The notes under the pieces are model-generated. The model made no database searches, had not been told where the DNA came from, and saw only the letters and a list, made by a program, of their open reading frames with translations. Source: Paramecium tetraurelia (lineage: Eukaryota; Ciliophora; Oligohymenophorea; Peniculida; Parameciidae). From it: 64,000 nt of DNA. The position numbers and the translations under genes were made by a program. The stretch lies in NCBI RefSeq assembly GCF_000165425.1, contig NW_001798992.1:162902-226901 (forward strand), given 5' to 3'. This document shows positions 50,688-62,203 of the stretch, piece by piece (position 1 is the stretch's first letter; each line of letters begins with the position of its first letter).

Positions 50688-52670
50688 TCATTATGTGTTA
50701 AGAAGGGTTTAATAGTGTTCAATTTGTTCAGCCCAATACCTTTTGTTTTCTGAAATCTATTCCATAAACTCAGCTAACACTGGTAGAATCTATTGAAGAG
50801 TATTATAGTAAGGTAATACCTAGATCACATAAATAGAGATACCATGAAATCTATAAATCCGATCTAGCTCTTTGCAACATTGGTCGTTCTTCTATCACAC
50901 AACATAGTCACTGGAAGTCCCATATCCTTCTCCCTGTCCCCCTATTGCCAAAACTCTCCCAGCACTCTGAAAGTCCACTTCTCATAATTCTTCATTGGTT
51001 TGAAGGGGTTGCTGATATCTGCTGCATGTAGCAGAGTATCAAAGCAGATACCTTTATCTTTGCTTCCTGGATCAAAGTCATTCGAGGCCAATCTTGCCTT
51101 CAACTTATTGAAATCTAATAATGAACTCATTCTCAGACATACCTTTGCCATGCATTGCATTATCTGTACTCAAAATCATGCTTATAGACTTTTCTCTGAA
51201 ATACTTGAAATCCTATATTGAGAAATTCGAAAACAGTTCAGTTTCTCGTATACATTTGAATAGAGTAGCAGCATGATGTTGTTCAAGCGAGGATTTATCA
51301 TTGTAAGTCATTGCCAATTCATGTCTTGTGTTGTTCAAAAAGATGTTATTCAATCCTGGATGATCGACATCATGGGCAGCTGCAGACAGCAATAGTATTG
51401 AATAATCTAATTTGGTCAATTTCCCAATTTCTTTGAAATTGCATTTCTCAATAAAGAAATAGACTGTGTGGGTGACATCGAAAGCATGAATTACATTGTG
51501 GTAGAGATTCTCTTTGTGATAGTTCGATCCCAATTGATCCATACATTTCTTAAAAGAATCTGGAGATATCTTTAGAGTGCTAAACAAATGTTCCTTCTCA
51601 AAATAATAGCACATCAGATGAGTTAAGATGGCACTATCATATCTGTCAAATAAAGAGAAGTAATCATAATCCAAATTGAGGATGTTCTATGCGAAGTCTT
51701 GTCTTAATTATTCAGGCAACTTTGTATCGTTTGAGAAGATAATCTCTATTGAACTTGATTTCTTTGATTCCTAAGACGCCATCAACTATTAATTTTGAGG
51801 CTGATTCAACCAACCTAGTGCTTCGCTTTTCCTCCCCTCTATTATTGGCTCATAAACAGTATTATTGGAAATATGAGTGATTCCCCAATTTAACTACTTG
51901 ATTATGTCTGAATCTTCAAATTGATCTGCCAGATCACGCATTATTTCGATCACTTTTTCAACCGGTGATCTTACAGTGTATCTTGTGCCCGCATTATTGA
52001 TCTTTTTCACTTGATTATACTATTGTTTGGTTAGTTAAGAGTATTACCTTTCGAAATACTAAAAACAATCTCAAGAATCTGAAGATACCTCTCAACACTT
52101 TACTGATAGTTGTAAATGCGTCGCCCTGTAGATTCAGATCCAAAACTATTAAGACTATGGATGCAACGATTATCAATGCATCAAAAAAGGACCAACAATC
52201 TGAAAAATATGTCTAAGTTCACAATCAATATAATACAATAAAACCATTTTAAAAGCATCTGATGGATATTTCCAAAACAAATAGAATTAGTATGACCAGT
52301 TCTATTATCTTAGTCACAAATAATGTCTTATCTATGTCGGGATCCTCCTTAGCATCGTTGGCTATTTTTTCAACAAGACCTTACATGTGAATGAGAAATT
52401 GATGAAGACCAGTAGAGTGAATATCAAAACTAATGCAATTACTGCCTTATCTATCAAAGGGATTCCCTGATGTTGCTAATCAGTAATTCTTTCATAGGAT
52501 GTTCAAATTTACTCATCTGCAATAACGCGATCGTAACCTTCAATATTATATGAAGACCTTCGATCCCCAAAAATATTGGAGATCTCCTTTGAACCTCTCG
52601 GAACAACTTTAGCAGTAGCTTATCCCAGATTCCTATTAGTATCTTCATTTAAGTTCTATTGTTCAGTCAT
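50688..52670 (-). CDS. Voltage-sensor domain fused to 3',5'-cyclic-nucleotide phosphodiesterase
   Basis: A 610-residue protein with six introns (52489-52512, 52362-52384, 52213-52236, 52020-52047, 51115-51142, 50820-50842). Residues about 60-185 form four membrane helices: S1 DKAVIALVLIFTLLVFINF, S2 VTKIIELVILILFVLEISIR, S3 SFFDALIIVASIVLIVLDL, and S4 VLRGIFRFLRLFLVFRK with regularly spaced Arg. There is no pore. A linker leads to a class I PDE domain with the metal-binding motifs YHNVIHAFDVTH, SAAAHDVDHPGLNN and LEQHHAATLF, then LLHAADISNPF. All HD-domain metal ligands are present, so it should hydrolyse cAMP and/or cGMP. Control of hydrolysis by membrane potential is inference from the layout. 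Confidence 0.93.
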
Positions 52671-52840
52671 TTTAATTATATTTTATAAATTAACTTATGT
52701 TAACTGATATCATGATGGTTGAATTCACCGAAAGAATCAAATTTACATTCAAATCGGTCCCATTAATTGCCTAAACCCTAATTGAATAACTAGTAGAGAA
52801 TAATTCTAACAATGAATATATATATATGCATTTATATTAT

Positions 52841-55792
52841 TCAAAAGTTTTATTTTTATTATTTTTTGGAAAAGTTCCCTTAGATTTCAAAATAACCTCT
52901 AAAATAATGCATAATAATAAAATATATACCTGATTAGACTTGTTTCAGGATATAGCTAAGTCACATTTTCTATTGGCAACTGTTCAGATCTAACTACTAT
53001 GGATAGATAATTCCCTGGTGTAAGGTGATCTATCTTACGAGATACACACTTATCTAAATTAACATAAAGATTATCATTACAATTCGAATCATCCAAAATC
53101 ATTTAGTCCAATTTGCTAATGTCTTTTTCTTGTTTGATTTGGAATTTCCCCAAATCTATTTAAAGCTCAGACAATTTGACTCCTGCTTAAAATATCTGGA
53201 GATACTCCTTCTCAGTGTATTTCATCTCCAAAAGATCGTTGACTAACTTACTGTAAAACTTCCTGATGTTAGAATATATGCATAACTTCCAACTATTCTA
53301 TTTTAATTGAATTATCTGCTAATTCTTGTACTTCTACTTCTTCTTATTACTGTAAGCATCCACCAACTCCTAGCCTATCCTTCGAAGCTACTCCACTGCA
53401 TCCTCATGTAATTCTCTGTTGTTCTCAATCTCCACATAATAAAATGTGTTGGAGAGGTATTTCCCAAATTTGATCAACTTGTTACACTCTAGCTCCTGAT
53501 ACTTTTCTCCTAAGAAGTTTAATTGCTATTATGACAACACAATTATTATCTTATTTCTGATGCACACCTCCGATAGAGCCATAGATTCATCCAACTCCTT
53601 CAGACGACTATTGATTAACTTAGTGACCCTCTGCTGTATGTTTGTATCAAAATAGAGATAATTATACAATTCCATAGCCAAATAACGACCCCTATCACTG
53701 ACTTGCAATTCTTCATATTGCTATTTAGTAATTAATCCAGTCTATTAGAATGTGGTTTGTTTTGATTCTATTTGATAAGAATCCTTTAATTGATTTCTAA
53801 AATCCTCAGAATTTCTATTCAATTGCATCACAACATAAATTGTCCCTGCAAAAAATTAATCACAAATAGTAGATACTTATTGATAATTCAGTTTAGTATT
53901 GATTGTTACTGAATCATCACATACAATCAACTCTAATTAATTGACTTAAATATCTTAGCTCTACAAATAACTTCTTAAACTTGATTCCCAATCTTTTAAA
54001 TGCAATACCGTCGACTCCTTCACTCTGTAAACAATTGACTTCCTATCAATCCCCAACTATAACACTTGCCGAATAAATTGCTGAGAAATATGATGAATTG
54101 AAATCAATTAGATGAACTTCTCCTCTTCGATGACTTTCTTATGTTTGTGTTTATTTCTATTCTGTTATGATGAGATTTCGTGACAAAACTCCTGCAACTC
54201 ATTTATGTCACTGATTTCACTACTATCAAGACTATCGTAATTCCTTCTGAAAGATTCCATTGAATTGATTGTTCCATCGTTTTGATATCCTGATTAATTT
54301 AGTTATTACTAATCATTCATTTAAATTCTGCAAGGCTACTCAATATTTTCCTTGGATGCCCTCGACTTTTGATCACTCGAAAAACTGCTTTGATGTTGGC
54401 CCTACAAGGCATTTTTCAAAGCTTCTATTGATTTTAAGTCTAAATGAATACTTGAATTAAGTTTGTTTTCACAGTATTTAGAGGTTAAATCTGGAAGCGC
54501 TGATTTGCCTCTCCATTCCTAAGGAAATAATTACGATGAGGCAAAGTCCTTCTCTTTTTGTTATTAAGGCATGATGCCAGACTTACCGTATTGGGAATAT
54601 AGCAAGGTAGATTTGCAACTTTGAAACGATTATGATAATTAAGACATCTCCAATTGCTTGTTTTTCATTACTTGATTAAATTTTAACCTTAAGTCAATAA
54701 GATCTTTAATTATTTTGAAAGCCTAAGTGTTGTCTCTTTACTTAGAAAAAAACAAACATTATTTAAATCCTAGACTAAACACATAGTTTTGAATTTTAGT
54801 GTCAAACCTTCGGTCAATCTCCTTCACTAGGGATAGTATAGAATTGAGTTTATACAATCGAACTGTCCGATTGCACTTTTTCTTCAATATTCCTTCCAAA
54901 TCATCAATGAACTTGTCAATATTTTCACATAAATCAAATAATTCCATGTTAAACAATTCCAACTATTGTTAATTCAAAAAATCGCTTATGTTTTGTTAAG
55001 CCTATTGGCAATAGAGTAGATTGGATGAATATATCTTGAATTGAATTTTCCATCCATCATCAACCAATTTAATTAGGATTTTATTTTGTAATTAGAATTA
55101 CTCGACATCATTCTCTGAATAGAAATGAATAAAATCAATATAAGTCATGGCAATTTACTGGAGGGGATCCGCATCATTAAAATACTCTCGATTAATCGTT
55201 GGTCTCAATTCATGTTTGGGAGTAAAATTAATCGATTGATTATACTCAGTGATCCAGCTCTGAAATAATAGCGTAATTTTTTATTCCTTCCTCTTAGGGA
55301 TCCAGGCGACCACAAAGGACTCATACTGTTCCAGATCGAAATCCTTCAGGTATCCAGTTTACTCCTGCAATTGTCGCTATTCCTTAATCAACTTGTCTTT
55401 CACAAACAAGCAGGTTCCCCTGTATTTGGTATAGAGTTCTTTGTAGTTTTTAGAGTAGAATATAGATGTGTAGGGTTTGTAGGAGACGTGAGTTCGGCGA
55501 TCCTTCATCACGTAGATCATTTTGAATTCCTAGTAAGCTATGTATTCTATTTTGAATTGAGCAACACGCAATTATTCCTCATCGTTGCCTAAGCCATATC
55601 GATATTTGGAATACCTGCCAAATATATTTCAGTGGGTTCAAAAATGAGATGGGTGTTGGTGTTTTGAAGTATTCCTGTGAGGATGTTGACGAAGTTCATC
55701 CAGATGAATGTTTCTGTGGACAAGTTGAGCTATTTCTTGTGCAAGATCATGCGATTTGCGTAGGCTCCATTATGGTTATTTTTATGAAACAT
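52841..55792 (-). CDS. Large unknown helical protein (964 aa)
   Basis: Two introns, 55589-55614 (26 nt) and 52899-52929 (31 nt). The whole frame between them is open. The N-terminal third looks globular (RTHVSYKPYTSIFYSKNYKE; FDLEQYESFVVAWIPKRKEQ). The middle is polar with Ser/Gln-rich stretches, and the last third is helical (TKLINSRLKELDESMALSEV; YAELECNKLIKFGKYLS-like segments). No domain recognised. If the last intron were not spliced, the protein would end at 52887 instead; splicing gives the tail GYFEIQGNFSKKQQKQ. It lies between two same-strand genes with 105-170 bp spacers. Confidence 0.72.
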
Positions 55793-55897
55793 TAATGTAG
55801 TAAGTGTGTGTTGAGGTTGATTTGCACAAAAATGTGAACAAATAATTTGGGATGGTTTTATTTAGGTGTTTAATATAATAATTATTATAATATTCAA

Positions 55898-56931
55898 TCA
55901 AATTGAGGACGATCTTCTATTTTACCATCTACAACTAAGGTAATTGAATAAGTTACTCATATCTTCACATTTCATTTCCATTTGCATATCAGCGACGACT
56001 GGCATTTGGAATGGGAAACCAACACGAAATTGTGGGGGTATTTGCAATGCTCCATATTGAATCATCTGATTTAGAGGATGATATTGAAAGTAGTATGGCT
56101 GAGGGAAGTATGTCTGAGGAGGAGGAGGAGGTGGAGGGGGTTATTGTTGTCGCACTGGCATCAATACTTCTCTCATTTGTGGCTGGGTTTTTATTCGCTT
56201 TGCTGCCTGAGGTTCAAGGGGTTTCCTCCCTCTCTTTTTTGGTTCTCCTTGTTCCACTTGGACTTTGGGCTTGGGACCTCTCTTTTTAGGCATCACTGCC
56301 TTTGGAGTGTAGGTACTGGAGTCGTTTTAAATTTTATTTTCGTCTCTTGATTTATAATCTTCGTCAATTATTTTTAGAATCACATGAACAAAGTCATGTC
56401 TGTTAAAGCAATTAATGTGATCTGAAGATTTTATGTGCTATGTTTTAGAGATAACAATATTACTTCCAAGTAATCAGCATAAGGTTTACGACACACTCCA
56501 CAATACCTATGCTTGCGACCTGGTTTCGGAATTTACTAAACTTTACTATATATATTACCAACTTAGTCTTCTTCATAGTGTATTCTTGTATCTTTCTTTG
56601 ATGATCCTCCTTGTATTTTTGCATGCTCCTCAAGTAGTCATTCTAATTGAAATAACATACAACCAATTCTTACTCTGTCTACTTCTAAAATGAAACCAGG
56701 CAAGCATTATTGTTCATCTTAATTAAAGACTGGAACGATATTTTGGAAACAGGCCAGCTAAACATTATATTATATATCTGTTACAGCATCGTTGTACAAG
56801 GGACAGAAATCAATGTTAGTTGATTACTTTAACCAACACTTTAAACTTTTCGGATGGAGATTGAACTAATGCTCTGGGCATCTTGGTTGACACTTGCGTT
56901 TCCCCTATCCTGAAATTTTCTCTCCAGCCAT
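55898..56931 (-). CDS. DBF4-type zinc finger protein with AT-hook-like motifs
   Basis: A 318-residue protein with introns at 56866-56893, 56536-56558 and 56438-56463. The zinc finger (about 150-185) reads HRYCGVCRKPYADYLE, then HIKSSDHINCF: Cys-x2-Cys ... His-x5-His, the DBF4-type finger; an intron splits it. Downstream are two AT-hook-like basic motifs, KKRGPKPK and KKRGRKPLE, and a Pro/Gln/Tyr-rich tail with seven consecutive prolines. Dbf4 activates Cdc7 kinase for replication origin firing. This short protein could be a Dbf4-like subunit or a nuclear DNA-binding protein carrying only the finger. The first intron (GTGTC start) is less typical but restores the frame. Confidence 0.75.
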
Positions 56932-57218
56932 TTAAATTAATTATATTATATTTGGATACGATTTTTCCCTTTTTTTCTTAATCATTAACCCTTTGCGTAT
57001 CATTAATTTGTGTCATTCGATTCAGTTTAGCATCATCTCATATAAGAACTCGCTTTAAATATTTGAATTTTAATAATATTGTAATATTTTGATCAAGTAA
57101 GTACAAATTCAACCATTTCAAAGTCGAAGGCTGTTAAAACTAACTGATCCTTCCAGCAACTAAAACTACATAAATCAAAAATCAATCTGTCCAATAAAAA
57201 TAGGAATTTGATCAATGA

Positions 57219-58036
57219 TTTGAAAAGAACATTGAGAAATTCACAATCTTCAAAGCAGATTGGGACTGTCTCATTGTTTTAGATTCAAAAACTAGCATGC
57301 TGATTAAAATTCTTGATCAATTAGCAGAGGGAGTGAGTTTGGCAGTCGATCTTCATGAAAGGGATACAATTCAGTATTCTTTGATTCATTAAGAAATTGG
57401 GAGTTATTTCTGCCCAGAATTGAATATGACATGTAAATGAGTACTCATGACTCTTATATGAAGTTAAACATAAAGAATACAAAAGGTCAGTATGGTTAAA
57501 GGAATCCTTTATTGAAAAGAGTAATCTGGTATATGATGAGCACAATAAGTTCTGAAATCAATAATTAACATTAAGAAGTTCGAAGGAGCCTTCTATATTT
57601 CAGAGAGTTTGTTGTAGTTTATTAATTGTAAAATTGGGTATGATTAGAATAATGGATTGTCAAATTCATTGAAAACAATTGTAGCAATATACAGATTAAG
57701 ATACAAAACGATTTACCTATGGAAAAACAGTATTTCAGGAAATTTGAAAGCCAATCAATATGAGAGATCTTATTGATGAATTTATCAAATGAACGTACAT
57801 CAAAGAAGCAAATAATTTTATTCTTTAGTTTTATCCATGGAAAATTATTATAGGAAATAGAATATCTGAATATTCAATAGATTGCACAGAGTAAGCACAT
57901 GAGAGTAATTCAATAGAATTACAGAATGATCATGTATTTTAAAAAAATGAATGACCTTATTATCATGAATGTGGATTTAGTTGATAAATATAATTTAAGA
58001 TTTACTAAACTATCATCGTTTAATTTTAAATGCTGA
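57219..58036 (+). pseudogene. Decayed gene, possibly Sec1/Munc18-like
   Basis: Protein-like segments occur in successive frames, each ended by TGA. 57219-57440 contains KADWDCLIVLDSKTSMLIK and ILDQLAEGVSLAVDLHER. A second frame up to 57643 contains NIKNTKGQYGQRNPLLKRV. A third block between about 57770 and 58036 contains IILFFSFIHGKLLQEIEYLN. The first piece resembles the opening of SM proteins (W-x2-L-x-V-D ... L-x-EG). There is no start codon in the first frame, and I could not connect the pieces with normal 20-32 nt introns. It is most simply a pseudogene in the 1.5 kb gap at 56932-58428; the remainder of the gap shows nothing. Confidence 0.4.
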
Positions 58037-58428
58037 ATTTCAAATCAAATAGTAAATACTTACTTGATTGTCATTGATAGGTAATTTTAAAGCCAAGCAA
58101 TAGGCAGCAACTTTGAAAACATTAATTTATTTTTATTATTTAAGTTTCACATCTCTAGTGCATTATTAACCCTATTCAATTAAACTTATCAGCATTAAAC
58201 AAAGGAACCAATATTTTGGAAATCATTTATTGACTACATTCAAATGATAATAGAATCTGGAGTTTCTCAATCATATGATAAATCAATTCACCATAATTAC
58301 AGATGGCAAGCAAAATCAAATCATAGACAATTTTATCTACCCAAAAGCGAGGTGTTAATGTTTTCAGATAAACTGAATTTAATCAAAACTAAATAATATA
58401 TTATGATATAACGATAATTAAATTTAAA

Positions 58429-59975
58429 ATGTATTCCCTTTAGAAATTGGTGCCTAATAATAAAACTCAAATCTAACCTGGAGCATTCTCAAAACATCAG
58501 AACTTAAATAAGAGTGTTGATGGCATACTGCCTGTTAATTAAAAATCAGCATCATAACTTTAAACTCAGATCTCAAATGCTAACAAAAAAGAATCGAAGA
58601 GATAGTTAAATAAAAAATAAGAACTATTGTAAATACTAGAAAATGCATAACTTAATTAAGGATAAACCAAATCTGTATCACCAAACACAACACCACAAAA
58701 ATAAAAAAGTACCAGAAAATTGAATTTTAATCTTATTACAGAATAAGATGCACACTTTCTTAATTCTAGCAATGCCATGGCCAACATGATTATTGAGAAT
58801 ATACTTAATAAAGATGATTATTATGACAAAATTCGTTAAGAAAATCAGGATTTGAAAGAGTTATCCATTTAATTGCAATTAAGTCTGAATGAATAGAAAA
58901 AGAAGTAATAAATATTGGAGTAAACTAATAAAGATCTCAATCAAAATCTACAACAAGAACGTCAACTCTATCAGAATCAATTAATCAACATAAATGATCA
59001 AATTTAATAGATGAAATCAATGAAATTTACTCTTCAGAATGAACAAAAGAAAACTGAATCCCTAACTAAGCAGTTGTAGGATTAAATTGCAATCAACAAT
59101 GGCTTAAAATCATTTATTTGTGATAATTGTTTAATCTGCATAGAGTTCCTATCCTTTTTTTAGAAAATTGTGGAACACTTCCAACCCTAATTGATATTTG
59201 CTTATGAATCTCTTATCTAGTTATCGAAACATTCAACGGCCTTTATTTTGGATTTCATTTCCAAAACATAAAATCTCAATTTGCCTGCCTTAAGGAATTG
59301 TTTATTACCTGAAGAATTTGATGTGAATGGATTCTTCATGGCTGTTGAATCTCTAAAGTTTAATTAATCCTCAGAATCATCCTTTAGAAATAAAAGCCAT
59401 AATGCTTCAAAACATTAGATTTTAACAACAAATAACTCATCCCCTCCTCATGAATCTCCAAAACCATTGAGAAATGTATCATTGCAAGAACAATTTAACT
59501 AATTTCTTAACACTAGTGACCCTTAAATAGGTAGCCCTTATTTTACTGGTTTAGAAATAACAGATAAATAAGGAATTTTAAATAAAGACATGAATTAATT
59601 GCCTTTACAATTAAATGCAGCTAAGAGAGCCACTTAAGAGACTAGTGAAAATTCATTTTATTTTCAATCATTTAAATAAACCAATGAGGATGAAACCACT
59701 CAGTTGGATTAGCAAGTATTAAGAGATTAAGGCAAATAAACAAAAAGAAATAAGGAGAACTAGCAATCTTATTGTTAATATGTGATTGCAAAGTATGATT
59801 ACAAAGCACAAAAAGTAAAGTTATTTAGTGATATTGGTAGGATATAGATTTAAGCTTTAAGAAAGGGGATCAAATCAAATTGTTAAAGAAAACAACTAAT
59901 GGATGGTGGTATGGAGAAGATAAGAATTAACTCAAAGGATACTTTCCTCATAATTTTGTTTAAGCAATAGGATGA
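58429..59975 (+). CDS. Coiled-coil protein with C-terminal SH3 domain
   Basis: A 508-residue protein with a 20-nt intron at 59828-59847. The N-terminal 110 residues are Gln/Lys/Ser-rich. A coiled coil spans about 140-215 (NQNLQQERQLYQNQLININD). A helical segment has FICDNCLICIEFLSFFQKIV. A polar low-complexity region follows. The C-terminal SH3 domain has YVIAKYDYKAQK (ALYDY equivalent), LSFKKGDQIKLLKK, TTNGWWYGE with the ligand-binding Trp pair, and GYFPHNFVQAIG. The intron lies inside the SH3 domain and must be removed to join strand 1 to the RT-loop end. It is likely a scaffold binding Pro-rich partners; the partner is unknown. Confidence 0.88.
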
Positions 59976-60362
59976 TTGTAATTTAATAATTTTGATCTTT
60001 TTATCTAAAAACATCTTCATTAACAATAATATGCATGTCTTTTTAAATTGATAATTTATTACCATATTTGTTTCTTACTTGCATTAATCTAGAGTTGTGG
60101 TATATAATAGCATATTTTCAGGGTTACATCAAAATAATTATAGACTCAGAGAAGATTTTAGATAAAGATTGAGAATTCTTTCTTTTGTAATCTAATATTA
60201 AATCTAGTGATGCATGCTCGACTGAAATCTTTAGAGGAAAGAACTATTTGAATTTCAATCTCCAAATTAACATTGAGGGTTGCAACTACTTTCTAACTTT
60301 TTACAAAAATCCCTTATTAACATTGCCTAAAACTTATATATAAATAAGTATAATAAATTATA
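59976..60362. other. Intergenic region upstream of the carboxypeptidase gene
   Basis: About 390 bp, AT-rich. Nothing recognised; it presumably contains the promoter of the downstream gene. Confidence 0.5.
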
Positions 60363-61580
60363 ATGAACAATCTCATTCTATTTGTAATGAGCTTTGCAAT
60401 TGTGTATAGCCTTGAATTTCCATCATTCTATCATCGTTCTACAGTATTATTCAATTCAAACATCCAATTTAGGATATTTATATCGAAATTGCTTAGGCAA
60501 TTGAAAAGTGTGAAGGAGTAGAGATGGAAATGGTTAGAGATTTTCCTAAATTGTCGATGGTCACTCTAAATAAGAATTAGAATAAACCAAATAAAGGCTT
60601 TGTACTTTTTGGAGAGCATGCAAGAGAATTAATTTCTCCAGAAACGGGTTTGCATTTTGTTAAGAAACTCTGCAGTCAAAATGAGGAAATGAAATCAGTC
60701 AAGGATAATTATGAATTAAGAATGATGGTCAATGTAAATCCATTATCCAGAGAGAAAGTGGAATCTGGAGATTTTTGTAAAAGAGAGAATGAGAATGGAG
60801 TTGATTTGAATCGTAATTACAAATCTCATTGGACTAAAGTATATTACACTAATTACTCAGGATCATGATCCAGAAATGGTAAGAACTGCCCCTGGACCAT
60901 TTGCATTTTCTGAAGCTGAAACCTAAACAGTGAGAGATGAACTCAAGAAATTCTCTCCACACGTCTTCTTCTCCATCCACTCTGGAACCTTGGCACTTTT
61001 TACTCCCTATGCTTATAGCAAAGAATAACGTAAACATCAATTCTAAACTTTAGCAACTGAAAACATTTCCAGTATGATGGAAATTCTTACAGAAGTTAGA
61101 GAGAAACACTGTGAAACTTGTAAAATGGGATCTTGTGGCCATGAAATTGGTTATCTATCTCCCGGGACCTCAATGGATTACGCTTATGATGATTTGAAAG
61201 TAAATTATTTTTAGTATCAATTTTAGATACCTTATTCATTTACATTTGAAATTTATCATGGAGGTTTAGATGTTAGAACTAAAAAGCATGCCACTAAATT
61301 TTTAGAAGTCCAAACTTCTCACAACAAACACAGAATCACTGATGAAGAAAAATTAGATTAATTGCTAAGAGATCATTCCTGTTTTGCCACAACCTCAACG
61401 TAATTCTCTCTTTATTGATATATTAGCAAGGAAATGCCACCTGATGAATGTTTCAAATATTTTAATCCTGAAGAGAAGGATTAATACGACTTCTATGTTG
61501 AAAATTGGACTTAAGCTATAACATTATCATTAAACAGAGTAGCTGAATAAAGACAAGCATAGCAATAATAATAATAATGA
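60363..61580 (+). CDS. Secreted M14-family zinc carboxypeptidase
   Basis: A 370-residue protein with four introns (60444-60472, 60839-60860, 61200-61226, 61400-61426). It has a signal peptide (MNNLILFVMSFAIVYSLEF). Active-site residues are all visible: zinc ligands in GEHARELISPETG (His and Glu) and FFSIHSGT (third His), substrate-carboxylate binding in GVDLNRNY, the Tyr region GTSMDYAYDD, and the catalytic Glu in YSFTFEIYHGG. No long propeptide is seen between signal and catalytic domain, about 35 residues being present. The C-terminus ends in a run of Gln encoded by CAA/TAA. It should trim C-terminal residues from peptides in a lysosome, food vacuole or outside the cell. Confidence 0.93.
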
Positions 61581-61629
61581 TACATTTAAATCAATTCATA
61601 TCAATGTTTTTCCCTTTTTATCTCTAATA

Positions 61630-61934
61630 ATGTCAAAATAGATAAAGTAAATCTGAAGTATACTATCTTAGGAAATTGAAAAAATATTATTGTGTTGTAG
61701 TACATTTAGATATACAACTCTCTCAACTTTCTTGAGGCATTTATATGAGCAATATCCATTGATAAAGTCTTAGAATCTTTTGCAATCTATGTATTTGAGA
61801 ATCAAATGAATTTATCTTTATAAAGACTCATAAATCTAAATTTTCTGAATTCTACTAAGTTCAATATATCAAATTATCTTCATATCTAATATCCATTCAG
61901 TAGTCTATGTTTCATGAATTAGCCGTTAAAATGA
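61630..61934 (+). other. Unresolved coding-like stretch
   Basis: Starts MSKQIK, followed by a frame with FRYTTLSTFLRHLYEQYPLI and another with NLNFLNSTKFNISNYLHIQY. Candidate introns are either 25 or 35 nt and do not give one clean frame. It could be a small gene with an unusual intron or a decayed one. The rest of the 61581-62203 gap shows nothing. Confidence 0.25.
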
Positions 61935-62203
61935 AATTATATAATCTAAGTTATTAAAGCAGGAGATCTAATATGCAAATAGTGTATCTAAAACAACATG
62001 ATAAAAATATTCTACTTTGAATGAGATACCTTATCCAAAATTTGATTCCATAAACAATTATTTTTTATTATGCAAAAATGATCATTGTACATAAATACAT
62101 AAAAGATTTCACCAATAACCATCATTAAATTAAAAGTATGATATAAAATAAGAGTGATTTTATATGATATATCTATATATATTACGATATTTTGATATTC
62201 ATT

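Noticed and set aside
53850-53880. Apparent GTATCT...GCAG intron in the 964-residue protein
   Set aside because: The frame reads through it without a stop and stays in phase with both flanks, so no splice is needed.
56011-56350. Two plus-strand ORFs opposite the DBF4-type gene
   Set aside because: They mirror the Pro/Gln-rich tail and AT-hook region of the minus-strand gene; hydrophobic content is a shadow effect.
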